Shown in pieces: positions 14,126 through 22,040 of a stretch of 22,048 nucleotides of DNA. This DNA comes from Gallicola sp. (lineage in GTDB: Bacteria > Bacillota > Clostridia > Tissierellales > Peptoniphilaceae). The stretch's first letter is position 1. Every line of letters starts with the position of its first letter. The notes beneath the pieces were generated by a model. That model was not told where the DNA came from, did not search any database, and worked only from the letters and a program-made list of their open reading frames with translations. The stretch lies in the NCBI GenBank assembly GCA_012798975.1, contig JAAZME010000357.1, positions 1-22,048 of the forward strand, in the 5' to 3' direction. The position numbers and the translations under genes were made by a program.

Positions 14126-14845
14126 GCCTATTACAATACCGTCGCCTTTTGTTCGGGTGATGGTTTTTGGTTTTTCAAAGGGGTTGGATGGTGGAAGGTT
14201 AAGCATTCTTTTGCCTTTAAAGAAGAAAGAGTCTTGTGTTAGAACGATTTCGTTGTTCGTAGAATCGATAACCAGCTGAAGCTTGTATTCCTTGTCTTCA
14301 TCTTCGATAATGAGATTATTGTTCTGATACTCTATAGTCCAGTTTAATGTGGCAATAACAACTTCATTATCGACGATAAGAAGGGTAATATTGTTTTTGT
14401 TATCGATCATACAGATCGTAAGGGTTAAGCCTTCTTTTTTCTTTTCTAATTTAACGATGGGAAAGTTTCTGTATTTAATAGCGGCAAAGCTGTCTTTTTC
14501 CTTCATAAAAACACGCATCAAATGATTTGATCCGATTTTAAGCTGAACGACATCGCTTTGAAAATCTATTTCGTATTCTCCAAGACGTGATTTCTCAGGC
14601 TTAAAAGGATTGAGTCGGGCTTCTTCTAAAGATTCTTCGCTAAGGCTGCCTTTTCTTGCTTCTTTAAAATGTTTTGGGCAAAGGAGAACTACATTAGAAG
14701 AACTTGGTTTTTCTGTATAAAACTTTTTTAAGGGATAATATTCAAAAATAGGCGTACCGCAGACAACACAACGGCGATGGTCTCTGTTTTGAACTGTTTT
14801 TTTAACTTTTTCAGGAATTTCTTTTGGTATATTCATTTCTTTCAT
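14123..14845 (-). CDS. HNH-like zinc-binding protein with lost catalytic histidines
   Basis: This 240-residue protein has two parts. Residues about 12-70 resemble an HNH nuclease zinc scaffold: 'R-C26-V-V-C29-G' and, 27 residues on, 'N-V-V-L-L-C56-P-K-H59'. Where HNH enzymes carry the catalytic His-His segment, this protein reads 'F-E-Y-Y-P-L-K-K-F', so nuclease activity is doubtful. Residues about 90-240 look beta-rich, with alternating hydrophobic and charged strands, and match nothing I recognise. The start is the ATG at 14843-14845, 6 nt after GAGGTG; an in-frame GTG 9 bp upstream overlaps that site. It is divergent from the D-lactate dehydrogenase gene. It could be a nucleic-acid-binding or regulatory protein derived from HNH; function is not known. 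Confidence 0.65.
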   Translation of the reverse strand: MKEMNIPKEIPEKVKKTVQNRDHRRCVVCGTPIFEYYPLKKFYTEKPSSSNVVLLCPKHFKEARKGSLSEESLEEARLNPFKPEKSRLGEYEIDFQSDVVQLKIGSNHLMRVFMKEKDSFAAIKYRNFPIVKLEKKKEGLTLTICMIDNKNNITLLIVDNEVVIATLNWTIEYQNNNLIIEDEDKEYKLQLVIDSTNNEIVLTQDSFFFKGKRMLNLPPSNPFEKPKTITRTKGDGIVIG

Positions 14846-14916
14846 TTTATTCACCTCTATATATAGTATTATCAGTATATCATGAAAAAAGAAATGTAGG
14901 AAAAGGAGAGATGATT

Positions 14917-15897
14917 ATGAAAGCTGTTTCATTTGATTTTGGAGAAAAATATAAAAAAGAATTTGAGAAATTAAAAAAAGAAGAAATCGAGTTAAGATAT
15001 CTTCCTTTTCATTTAAATAAGGATACAATAGATAAAATAAAAGAGGAAGAAGTCGTCGTTATTACAACAGCCAGCAAAATAAACAAAGAGCTGGCAGAAG
15101 GTTTAAAGGAAAAAGGAGTGCGTGTCCTATTAACGACGTCTGCAGGGTATGAACATATCGATGTAAAAGCCGTTAAAGAGCAGGGAATCCTCGTTGGAAA
15201 CATTCCTTCCTATTCTCCTTCCGCGATATCCGAATATGTACTGATGACCCTTTTAATGAGTTTAAGAAAAATGAAAACACAGATGAAAAATATACAGAAC
15301 AAAAGATTTCTTCTGGAAGGAGTTCGCGGCAGGGAGTTGGGAGAACTTGCGGCCGGTGTAATCGGAGGAGGCAGGATTGGATTTGAAACCTGTAAACTTC
15401 TGAAGGCTTTTACAAAAAAAGTCTATGTACATGATCCTTATCCCAGAAAAGAAATGAAAACCGTTGCAGAGTATGCTGGATTAGAGGAGATCTACAAAAA
15501 CTGCGATATTATAATTCTACACTGCTCTTTAAATGAAGGAAACTATCATATGATTGATAAAGACAGCATTCTCCGGTTAAAGAAAGGCGTTCTGCAGATA
15601 AATCCTTCTCGAGGAGGGCTGATGGATTATAAAGCTGTTTTAGAGGGGCTTAAGGACGGAAAAATCAGCGGACTTGTCTTTGATGTATATGAGGGAGAGG
15701 AGAATATTATAGGGAAGTCTTTTCAAGAAGGAGAACTTAAAGATCCGATTTTTCTTGATCTTATCGAACGGGAAGATGTAATCTATACCAACCACACAGC
15801 CTTTTACACAGATAAAGCTATAAGAAATATGGTTAAAAGTATTTTAACGGATATTGTCTTGTTTACAAAAGAAGGAAGAATTGAAAATCCTTTATAA
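14917..15897 (+). CDS. ldhA: D-lactate dehydrogenase (D-2-hydroxyacid dehydrogenase family)
   Basis: This 326-residue NAD-dependent enzyme probably reduces pyruvate to D-lactate. The NAD-binding motif is 'G-V-I-G-G-G-R-I-G' (147-155). Catalytic residues align with those of lactobacillal D-LDH at a constant offset: R232 (R235), D256 (D259), E261 (E264) and H293 (H296, in 'T-N-H-T-A-F-Y-T'). 'HTAFYTDKAIRNMV' near the C-terminus is typical of D-LDH, separating it from phosphoglycerate or formate dehydrogenases of the same superfamily; D-hydroxyisocaproate dehydrogenase stays possible. Two ATGs are in frame; the one at 14917 is 8 nt from AAGGAG, the earlier one only 2 nt. It lies next to the pfl operon, giving an alternative fate for pyruvate, and ends in a strong terminator. 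Confidence 0.9.
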   Translation: MKAVSFDFGEKYKKEFEKLKKEEIELRYLPFHLNKDTIDKIKEEEVVVITTASKINKELAEGLKEKGVRVLLTTSAGYEHIDVKAVKEQGILVGNIPSYSPSAISEYVLMTLLMSLRKMKTQMKNIQNKRFLLEGVRGRELGELAAGVIGGGRIGFETCKLLKAFTKKVYVHDPYPRKEMKTVAEYAGLEEIYKNCDIIILHCSLNEGNYHMIDKDSILRLKKGVLQINPSRGGLMDYKAVLEGLKDGKISGLVFDVYEGEENIIGKSFQEGELKDPIFLDLIEREDVIYTNHTAFYTDKAIRNMVKSILTDIVLFTKEGRIENPL

Positions 15898-15907
15898 AGA
15901 ATCAAAC

Positions 15908-15942
15908 AAAAAATGCTGCCCCTTACAGAGGCAGCATTTTTT
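15908..15942. terminator. Bidirectional rho-independent terminator
   Basis: ATGCTGCC (15913-15920) and GGCAGCAT (15930-15937) are perfect arms with an A-run before and a T-run after. It serves the D-lactate dehydrogenase gene and the convergent metallo-hydrolase gene. Confidence 0.92.
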
Positions 15943-15963
15943 GCGGGAAGGAGCAAACCGATT

Positions 15964-16776
15964 TTATAGAATAATTCGGTCTCCCGCTCGGATTGTTTTT
16001 ATTTTGGAAGAATTTTTTAAGAGATATTCTGTTTCTTTAAGTCCTGTACAGTGGCAGGTATAATACTCAGCTTTTGTTGTTTTTATAAAATCGATAAGAT
16101 CATCCAGTTCCTGCTCTTGAATGCCTTTTTTGTTTTCCAAGTGAAAACCTCCTACTACAACATCAGGATATTTTCCATAAAGAGAAAAGACGTGATTTAA
16201 AATATTGATAATACCTGTATGGGAGCAGCCTGTAAATAAAACGGATTTTCCGTTATCCTCTATAAATAGAGACTGTTCATGATCAAAGGGGTCGTCTTCA
16301 TAGCCGCTCTCTGCCAAGACTTTCAGGGAAGAGGCAGAAGAAGCTCTTGGAAGATAGGAGTTTACACCGGATACTAGTTCGATACCTTGTTCGATTTCCT
16401 CTTCTTCTTGGGGAAAGATCAGCCGAGGATTGTTTTTTAAATTTTCATCCAATCCGATAAAACGGAAGTTTCCTGCGCTGTTTTCAGAATAAAGAGGAAG
16501 AAAAGCAGAAGAACGGATATAGATTTTCCCGATTTTATTGTGTTCTAAAAAATATTGTAATCCGCCGCCATGGTCATAATGACCGTGGGATAAAATCAAA
16601 TAGTCAACCGCAGAAATCGATTTTTTAAGAAGCTTTGCATTTTTAAGGAATAGATCATCTTGACCTGTATCAAAAAGTATGTTTTTGTCGGCTGTTTCGA
16701 TATAGAGACTTAAGCCGTGCTGTCCCATAATCTCTTTTCTAGAACTTCTATTGTCCACAAGTGCTGTTATAATCAT
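15964..16776 (-). CDS. Metallo-beta-lactamase-fold hydrolase (COG1237-like)
   Basis: This 270-residue MBL-fold protein has the metal motif H64-G-H66-Y-D68-H69-G-G-G. It also has 'F-T-G-C-S-H-T-G' (near 190), 'G-G-F-H-L' and a late 'T-C-H-C-T-G'. The combination of 'HGLSLYIE' near the N-terminus, 'GCSHTGIIN' and 'CHCTG' is typical of the group often annotated as dihydropterin-related synthase or metal-dependent hydrolase II. The substrate is unknown; I would not assign beta-lactamase activity. The ATG at 16776 is preceded by AAGGAGGTG. Its promoter is at 16805-16832, back to back with fdhD, so co-regulation is possible but not shown. Confidence 0.85.
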   Translation of the reverse strand: MIITALVDNRSSRKEIMGQHGLSLYIETADKNILFDTGQDDLFLKNAKLLKKSISAVDYLILSHGHYDHGGGLQYFLEHNKIGKIYIRSSAFLPLYSENSAGNFRFIGLDENLKNNPRLIFPQEEEEIEQGIELVSGVNSYLPRASSASSLKVLAESGYEDDPFDHEQSLFIEDNGKSVLFTGCSHTGIINILNHVFSLYGKYPDVVVGGFHLENKKGIQEQELDDLIDFIKTTKAEYYTCHCTGLKETEYLLKNSSKIKTIRAGDRIIL

Positions 16777-16804
16777 GGAACACCTCCTTATTATATTAAT
16801 TCTT

Positions 16805-16832
16805 ATTATACAAAAAAATAGTTATTTGTTAA
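16805..16832 (-). promoter_or_regulatory. Sigma-A promoter of the metallo-hydrolase gene
   Basis: On the minus strand TTAACA (16827-16832), a 16-bp spacer and TATAAT (16805-16810) precede the ATG by about 28 bp. Confidence 0.7.
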
Positions 16833-16904
16833 GGGTTTATTCTCCTTTTATCTAAATAGGGTATTATAGATAGAGGATAAGAAAATAGAAAGGAAGTTAA
16901 ATCT

Positions 16905-17705
16905 ATGGAAAATAAAATTACTCGTTCGATTTTTTTCAAAAGAAAAGAAGAAGAGTTTTTAATAAAAGAAGATGTTATTGTAGAAGAAAAAGCGCTCACA
17001 CTGTATGCGAATGACAGTGAAATCGCAACTGTAGTCTGCTCTCCTTGGGAGCTTGAGTATATGAGTTATGGATTTCTTTTTTCAGAAGGAATCTTAAGAG
17101 ATATCGATGATGTGGAAGATTTCTATTTAGACGAAGAAAAAGGACAGGCTTTTTTGGAGATCAAAGGGTTTGAAGAGAATCCTTCAGGAAGGCTGTTTAT
17201 GAAACGAGTTGTCAATACCTGCTGCGGAAGAAGCCGAGCTTCTTTCTACTATTCTAATGACGCTCTGCTTGCTAAAACGGTGGATTCTAAGATACAAATA
17301 AAGGATGTCCAGGTCTTTACTCTGATGGAAGAACTGGAAGAACAAGCTGTTTTATTTAAAGAAACAGGGGGTGTTCATAGTGCAGCGCTAACGGATGGAA
17401 AAGAGATTTTGTCTTTTCATCAGGATATAGGAAGACATAACACCCTTGACCGGATACTAGGACAGGCGAAGCTTGAAAAAACATCCTTAGAAGATAAAAT
17501 GATTCTTTTTAGCGGAAGAGTCGCTTCGGAGATCGTCCTTAAAATTTCAAAGATGGGGATTCCGATTTTGATCTCCCGTTCAGCTCCTTCAAGTCTTGCC
17601 TTGGATCTGGCAGAGGATTTAGGAATTACAGTTATCGGTTTTGCGAGAGAGAATCGTTTCAGCGTATACACTCATCCGGAAAGAGTTGAGGGAATCGATG
17701 AATAG
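16905..17705 (+). CDS. fdhD: Formate dehydrogenase accessory sulfurtransferase FdhD
   Basis: This 266-residue FdhD family member transfers sulfur from a cysteine desulfurase to the molybdenum/tungsten cofactor of formate dehydrogenase. Recognisable segments are 'S-P-W-E-L-E-Y-M-S-Y-G-F-L-F-S-E-G' (46-62), 'G-G-V-H-S-A-A-L', 'Q-D-I-G-R-H-N-T-L-D', 'S-G-R-V-A-S-E-I-V-L-K' and 'G-F-A-R-E-N-R-F-S-V-Y-T-H-P-E-R'. The sulfur-carrying cysteines appear as adjacent C106-C107 in 'N-T-C-C-G-R' rather than the C-x-x-C of E. coli FdhD. The ATG follows AAAGGAAG. The next gene, a cysteine desulfurase, overlaps its end by 8 bp and is the expected sulfur donor. No formate dehydrogenase structural gene is in the window. 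Confidence 0.93.
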   Translation: MENKITRSIFFKRKEEEFLIKEDVIVEEKALTLYANDSEIATVVCSPWELEYMSYGFLFSEGILRDIDDVEDFYLDEEKGQAFLEIKGFEENPSGRLFMKRVVNTCCGRSRASFYYSNDALLAKTVDSKIQIKDVQVFTLMEELEEQAVLFKETGGVHSAALTDGKEILSFHQDIGRHNTLDRILGQAKLEKTSLEDKMILFSGRVASEIVLKISKMGIPILISRSAPSSLALDLAEDLGITVIGFARENRFSVYTHPERVEGIDE

Positions 17706-18837
17706 AATATATTTAGATCAAGGAGCTACGACATTTCCAAAGCCGGAAGAAGTATATAGTGCAGTAAAAGAAGGAATGGAGCATTCTTTTAATCCCAACA
17801 GAGGAGCTTATAAATCAGCACAAAAAACTGAGCGGAAGATCGAAGGGGGCAGACGAAAGCTTCTTCAGTTTTTTGATGCCCGAAAAGATCAGAGGCTCAT
17901 TTACAGCTACAGCGGAACGGATGGACTCAATACATTGCTCTATGGTCTTTTAGATAAAGAAAAAAGAGTGATCATGGGACCTTTCGAACATAATGCAGTG
18001 TATAGACCTTTAAAGGACCTAGAACAACAGGGAATGGAACTGAGAATCGCCGAAGCAGGAGAAGAATACGAAATAGATCTCCTTTCTTTCGAAGAAGAGT
18101 GCAGAAAAGGAGTCGACTATGGTGTGTTTTCTTATACTTCAAATGTAACCGGAATTTCTCTTCCTATAAAAAAAATGGCGGAGATCCTTCACCGGTATGG
18201 AGGTAAAATGATTATAGACGCAGCTCAGGCTGCCGGTCATCAAAAGATTTCCCTGAAGAAAGAAGGGATCGATTATATGGCCTCTTCTGGACATAAAGGT
18301 TTATTCGGTCCTATGGGAACAGGAATTATTATTCTTCCGGAAGATTCTGATATTATATCTTTTCGAAGAGGAGGAACTGGAATTCATTCCGAATCGCCGG
18401 AAATGCCAAAAGAACTTCCCTTTCGATTGGAAGCGGGTACGTTAAATGTTCCGGGGATTTTCGGGCTTATAGCCGGGGCAAAGTGGCTGCTAAATAAAGG
18501 ATTGGATGAGATCCATGGGAAAGAAATTGTCCTTACAAACCGCTGTATCGAAGCTTTTGAAGGGGAAGAGGGGATTGAAATTTATTCGATTAAGAATAAA
18601 TCCCAGATCTTTTCTTTTAATATCAAAGGAAAAGACTCCCAGTCTATGGCATCCGTTTTAGATCAGGCTTATGGCATAGCCCTTAGAGGAGGGCTTCATT
18701 GTGCTCCTTTAGCCCATAAAACCATCGATACTTTTCCCGAAGGAGTACTCCGGGCAAGTTTTAGCGTATTTACAGAGGAAAAAGATGTTGATTTACTTAT
18801 TCAGGCTATAAAGGATATAATAAAAATCAGAAAATGA
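17698..18837 (+). CDS. Cysteine desulfurase family protein (PLP-dependent, NifS/SufS-like)
   Basis: This 379-residue class V aminotransferase removes sulfur (or selenium) from cysteine (or selenocysteine). The PLP lysine is K200 in 'S-S-G-H-K-G-L-F-G-P-M-G-T-G', the PLP aspartate lies in 'M-I-I-D-A-A-Q-A-A-G-H', and the catalytic cysteine is C335 in 'R-G-G-L-H-C-A-P-L-A-H-K'. That last motif marks the desulfurase subgroup often found beside molybdenum-enzyme maturation genes rather than IscS or SufS. The ATG at 17698 overlaps the end of fdhD by 8 bp, with GAGGGAA upstream, indicating translational coupling. It probably supplies persulfide directly to FdhD. Selenium handling is an alternative that context cannot exclude. 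Confidence 0.9.
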   Translation: MNRIYLDQGATTFPKPEEVYSAVKEGMEHSFNPNRGAYKSAQKTERKIEGGRRKLLQFFDARKDQRLIYSYSGTDGLNTLLYGLLDKEKRVIMGPFEHNAVYRPLKDLEQQGMELRIAEAGEEYEIDLLSFEEECRKGVDYGVFSYTSNVTGISLPIKKMAEILHRYGGKMIIDAAQAAGHQKISLKKEGIDYMASSGHKGLFGPMGTGIIILPEDSDIISFRRGGTGIHSESPEMPKELPFRLEAGTLNVPGIFGLIAGAKWLLNKGLDEIHGKEIVLTNRCIEAFEGEEGIEIYSIKNKSQIFSFNIKGKDSQSMASVLDQAYGIALRGGLHCAPLAHKTIDTFPEGVLRASFSVFTEEKDVDLLIQAIKDIIKIRK

Positions 18838-18886
18838 TATATAATTAAGATAATAATAAGCGGAAGAAAGGAAGTTGTTTATAAAA

Positions 18887-18896
18887 AACACTTGTT
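18887..18896. promoter_or_regulatory. Possible BlaI/MecI-type operator over the -35
   Basis: AACACTTGTT is a short palindrome with the ACA-N2-TGT core typical of BlaI/MecI/CopY operators. It overlaps the -35 hexamer of the regulator's own promoter. At 10 bp, the match could be chance. Confidence 0.4.
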
Positions 18897-18919
18897 ATTA
18901 TTAAAAAGCATGCTAGTAT
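18892..18919 (+). promoter_or_regulatory. Sigma-A promoter of the BlaI-like regulator gene
   Basis: TTGTTA (18892-18897), a 16-bp spacer and TAGTAT (18914-18919). The transcript would have a 5' UTR of about 85 nt. Confidence 0.6.
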
Positions 18920-19009
18920 TAATAGTAGTGAAGGAGTTATCTGTTATATAAGTCTATAGATAACGAAGGGAGAGAAAAAACAAAATATGCTAAAAGAGAG
19001 GAGAAGATG

Positions 19010-19414
19010 ATGGCTAAACCAAATTTTACCTTATCAAAGAATGAAAGAGAAATAATGGACACGTTATGGAGAGAGGATAGACCTTTAACAAGAAGGGATA
19101 TTATTAATTTTTGTGAGAATAAATCTTGGAAAGAAAGTTCCATCCACATTTTACTAAATCAGCTTTTAGAAAAAGAAGCGATTCAAGTCACTGGATTTGT
19201 GAAAATTGTAAAAAATTATGGAAGAACTTTTGAACCGACTGTAACAAGAGAAGAATTTGAAATTATGGAACTGAAAAATAATTTTAAAGATTTAAATCCA
19301 AATCCTTCTGTTATTCCAGGTTTTATTTCTTTCTTAATTGAAGAAAATGAAATTTCAAAGGAAAAGATTGAAGAACTTCAAGCAAAGCTTGAAGAGCGTA
19401 AAAAGAATATGTAG
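19010..19414 (+). CDS. BlaI/MecI/CopY-family transcriptional repressor
   Basis: This protein of 134 residues starts with a winged helix: 'L-S-K-N-E-R-E-I-M-D-T-L-W' near residues 8-20, then 'T-R-R-D-I-I-N-F-C' and 'S-S-I-H-I-L-L-N-Q-L-L-E-K' as the second and recognition helices. This is the signature arrangement of PF03965. The C-terminal half is helical and charged, fitting a dimerisation domain, and ends in a Lys/Glu-rich helix. Two adjacent ATGs (19007, 19010) follow AGAGGAG; the second has better spacing. Neither a BlaR/MecR sensor protease nor a beta-lactamase or copper pump is adjacent, so its signal is unknown. A BlaI-like half-palindrome overlaps its promoter, suggesting autorepression. 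Confidence 0.82.
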   Translation: MAKPNFTLSKNEREIMDTLWREDRPLTRRDIINFCENKSWKESSIHILLNQLLEKEAIQVTGFVKIVKNYGRTFEPTVTREEFEIMELKNNFKDLNPNPSVIPGFISFLIEENEISKEKIEELQAKLEERKKNM

Positions 19415-19555
19415 TTTAATAAGAGAAGTCCAAAAGTGCTGTCGCAGAAGAGGTCCTGGAGAATGGATTTAGTTATATAAAAAATAGGTCTAGGATTGAT
19501 AGTGAATGCTTCAGATAGTAAAAAAGATCTACTATTATGGATTTTAAGATAAATA

Positions 19556-19594
19556 AAAAGACTGCCTCAACATTTGTTGAAGGCAGTCTTTTTT
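19556..19594. terminator. Bidirectional terminator between the BlaI-like gene and the DUF2207 gene
   Basis: AAAAAGACTGCC (19556-19567 region) pairs with GGCAGTCTTTTT, with CAACA/TGTTG extending the stem through one bulge. A and T runs flank it. It abuts the DUF2207 stop codon and chiefly ends the minus-strand lemA operon. Confidence 0.87.
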
Positions 19595-21281
19595 ATCTTG
19601 TACCGCCGCCAGATCCTCCGCCGAAAGATCCGCCTCCGCCTCCAATACTTGAAGAGCCTCCGCTTCCTGCGGAACGGGCACTGTCATAGGAAGATTGAAT
19701 TGCGCTGCTGTATAAATAACTGTGATGGATATAATAAGGATAGAATACAGTATCGTTTTGGAAACCAGGTTCTAGGGTTTCGAATTCCTTATAGACTTCC
19801 TCAGCAATTCCATAAATAGCTGCGTAGATAAGATAGTCTTCCCATAAATGAACATTATAGGAATCTCGTTCATTTAAAAGAGAATATTCTTCCAAGTAAT
19901 TCTTAAACATAATATTTTTATCTAGAAGAGTTTGTCCAGAGTCCGTTAGAACGTTCATTTTATATTTATAATGACCGCCGTCTTCTCGTTCTTCTAGATA
20001 ACCTTCTTCTGTAAGGGCAGATACAGAATGTCCTTCTAGATGCATAAAGAAATTGTCGTACTTTACATAATTTTTTTTGAAATATTTTTTTAAATCTTCT
20101 TCCTCTAATCGGTTTTTTCCGTCTGCCGCTTCCATTAAGAGATTATAAAATTCTTTTTCGGAAGCAGTATTGAGGGAAGGAGATTTATGAAAGAGCATAG
20201 AGACCTCTTCTCTTTTGATAATTGAACCTTTTTCACTACTTTTAAACTCGATGGCTCCTTCTTTGATCCATTTTAGCAGAAAAGCGGTTATTATATTTTC
20301 TTTTGTGAAGAAAGAGGTATATCCAAGGATATGTGAAAGGTTTGAAAACGCACCTGTATAAGGAAGCTCTCTAAAATACTCTTTTTCCAGCATTTTTTCT
20401 CTGGATTTATACTCTTTCGTAAGTTTCCTCATCCAAGCACTGGAACGATAGCTCCTTACTCCTGCAATAATCGCAAAGGGTGCAGCTATTACAAAGAGAC
20501 CTATAAACAATAAGCCGATGATTTCGAAAAAACGATCTGTCGAAGAATTTTCTTCTTCTCTTCCATAATCGCTTCCTTCAAAGGCTTGTTCCCGAAGTTC
20601 TTCCTGGGTTTTGTTTAAGGAAGAGGAGGTGTTGAAATAGTTTTCTGGAAACTGGAGCAGAAGTGTTGCGAAATGACTGGATTTCAAAGATTCGCTGGAG
20701 CGGGCCTTGATTTCCCCTGTACTTTCATCCAGAACTACTTCGCCAGGATAGCCGAAACTCCACATATTAACATCATCTTTTGTGAAAGGCTTAAACCCTT
20801 TAACCGTAATTTCGATCTCTTCTGGGGGAGTGCTTAGTTTATCATTTATAAAACGCCAATAGAGAGACTGGCCGTTTTCTAAAGCCTTGACCATATTTGT
20901 AACGGTATACTCGAATTCGTATTTATGATCTCCGTACTCTCCAACACCAAACACAAGCTCTAATCCATTGTTTGTTTTTAGAATGCCGCTTTTTCCTGCC
21001 TTTTCTTCCCGGCTTCGATCTGAATCCCAATTGTTAATGGGTTCGAGAGGAGTTCCATTATCGGAAACTTTGAAATTTAAAATTTTGCTGTCCCCAAGAT
21101 TTTCTATAGGCAGATACTTTTCGGTCCCTTTTGTTTCTTTTGTAATCCATGTGTTTTTCACAAGTCCATCGCCATTTTCCTGGAGTTCAACATCCACCTT
21201 CCAGTTATAAAATTCCTGAGCATAGGCTGGATGGGGAAGAAGAATCATTGTAAATAGCAGTAGTAATAATATCCTTTTCAT
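19593..21281 (-). CDS. DUF2207 membrane protein with glycine-rich tail
   Basis: This 562-residue protein starts with a cleavable signal peptide ending A-Y-A before Q-E-F. An extracytoplasmic beta-rich DUF2207 domain follows (about 25-230; 'NWKVDVELQENGDGLVKNTW'-type opening). A membrane segment 'I-I-G-L-L-F-I-G-L-F-V-I-A-A-P-F-A-I-I-A-G-V' lies near 255-275, then a large cytoplasmic region, and the end is nearly pure Gly/Ser ('S-I-G-G-G-G-G-S-F-G-G-G-S-G-G-G'), all typical of the family. The function is not established. The ATG (21279-21281) lies 5 bp after the lemA stop and has no clear Shine-Dalgarno; an in-frame TTG at 21293 overlaps lemA. Translational coupling to lemA is likely either way. 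DUF2207 and LemA genes commonly occur together. Confidence 0.85.
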   Translation of the reverse strand: MKRILLLLLFTMILLPHPAYAQEFYNWKVDVELQENGDGLVKNTWITKETKGTEKYLPIENLGDSKILNFKVSDNGTPLEPINNWDSDRSREEKAGKSGILKTNNGLELVFGVGEYGDHKYEFEYTVTNMVKALENGQSLYWRFINDKLSTPPEEIEITVKGFKPFTKDDVNMWSFGYPGEVVLDESTGEIKARSSESLKSSHFATLLLQFPENYFNTSSSLNKTQEELREQAFEGSDYGREEENSSTDRFFEIIGLLFIGLFVIAAPFAIIAGVRSYRSSAWMRKLTKEYKSREKMLEKEYFRELPYTGAFSNLSHILGYTSFFTKENIITAFLLKWIKEGAIEFKSSEKGSIIKREEVSMLFHKSPSLNTASEKEFYNLLMEAADGKNRLEEEDLKKYFKKNYVKYDNFFMHLEGHSVSALTEEGYLEEREDGGHYKYKMNVLTDSGQTLLDKNIMFKNYLEEYSLLNERDSYNVHLWEDYLIYAAIYGIAEEVYKEFETLEPGFQNDTVFYPYYIHHSYLYSSAIQSSYDSARSAGSGGSSSIGGGGGSFGGGSGGGTR

Positions 21282-21286
21282 AATCG

Positions 21287-21841
21287 TTACCAATTCGGCA
21301 TTTCGTTTTTTGTATCGGTTTGGGCAAAATATTCTTCTTTTGAAAAGCCCAATATTCCGGCTAAGAGATTTATAGGGAAAGACTGAACTCTGCGGTTGTG
21401 TTTTGTCACCGTATCGTTATAAATCATACGAGAATGTCTTACATTATCTTCGAAATCTCTCACATTGGTCATAGTATTTTGATAAACTCTGCTGGCTTTA
21501 AGATCTGGATAATTTTCTGCCACGACGTTGATTTGGCCTAATACCTTTTCAAATTGCTGGTCGTCTTGTTCCAACTCCTCCACAGAAGAATTTCGAGTGG
21601 CTTTTGTTCTTTGTCTAGTTGTGTTTTCGATGACTTCCTTTTCATAATCAGAATATTGTTTTGCTGCTGAAATAAGATTTGTCAGTGCATCCCAGCGGGA
21701 TTCGATTTGAGCTGCAATTTGTCCTTTTGCATTGTAAATCATTTCTCGGCTTTGAACTAAGCTGTTGTAGACGGAAACGACAAATACAAGGATAAGCAGG
21801 ACAATTATAGCGATAATACTAAACAGTAGTAAAATATTCAT
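21287..21841 (-). CDS. lemA: LemA family protein
   Basis: This 184-residue protein has the standard LemA layout. An N-terminal membrane helix (about residues 3-24) is followed by the conserved 'Y-N-S-L-V-Q-S-R' and 'A-A-Q-I-E-S-R-W-D-A-L-T-N-L', then a long helical region. The conserved end is 'Y-P-D-L-K-A-S-…-F-E-D-N-V-R-H-S-R-M-I-Y-N-D-T-V-…-N', 'F-P-I-N-L-L-A-G-I-L-G-F' and 'Y-F'. The main body probably faces outside or sits near the membrane surface. The role is unknown; the partner DUF2207 gene follows at once. AAAGGAG precedes the ATG at 21841. A TATAAT on the minus strand at 21867-21872 could be its -10, though no good -35 is seen. Confidence 0.92.
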   Translation of the reverse strand: MNILLLFSIIAIIVLLILVFVVSVYNSLVQSREMIYNAKGQIAAQIESRWDALTNLISAAKQYSDYEKEVIENTTRQRTKATRNSSVEELEQDDQQFEKVLGQINVVAENYPDLKASRVYQNTMTNVRDFEDNVRHSRMIYNDTVTKHNRRVQSFPINLLAGILGFSKEEYFAQTDTKNEMPNW

Positions 21842-21906
21842 AATAATCTCCTTTCGATAGTTGATAATTATATCTTAGCATAAAAGAATGAGGGGAGCTT
21901 TAAAAG

Positions 21907-21988
21907 AAAGAGTGTGAGAGCCTTAAAAGAAAGTGTGTGAGAGTGAAAGAAGAGTGTGAGAGAGGGGAGAGGGGAGTTGAGGAGGAAA
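21907..21988 (+). repeat. G/A-rich intergenic repeat, copy C, with internal tandem units
   Basis: GTGTGAGAG occurs at 21912-21920, 21935-21943 and 21954-21962 within a decaying tandem repeat. GAGGGGAGAGGGGAGTTG (21962-21979) is identical to 3021-3038. No coding signal is present. Confidence 0.6.
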
Positions 21989-22040
21989 ATAAGAATTACG
22001 CTTATTTTCCATGTTTGAAAAAGGCGTCGTTAGACGCTCC
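21984..22040. repeat. Two stem-loops at the right edge of the window
   Basis: GGAAAATAAG (21984-21993) and CTTATTTTCC (22001-22010) are perfect 10-bp arms with a 7-nt loop. GCGTC (22024-22028) pairs with GACGC (22033-22037) around GTTA, next to an unpaired T at 22038. No terminator-like T-run follows. They may continue the repeat element beyond the window. Confidence 0.55.
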
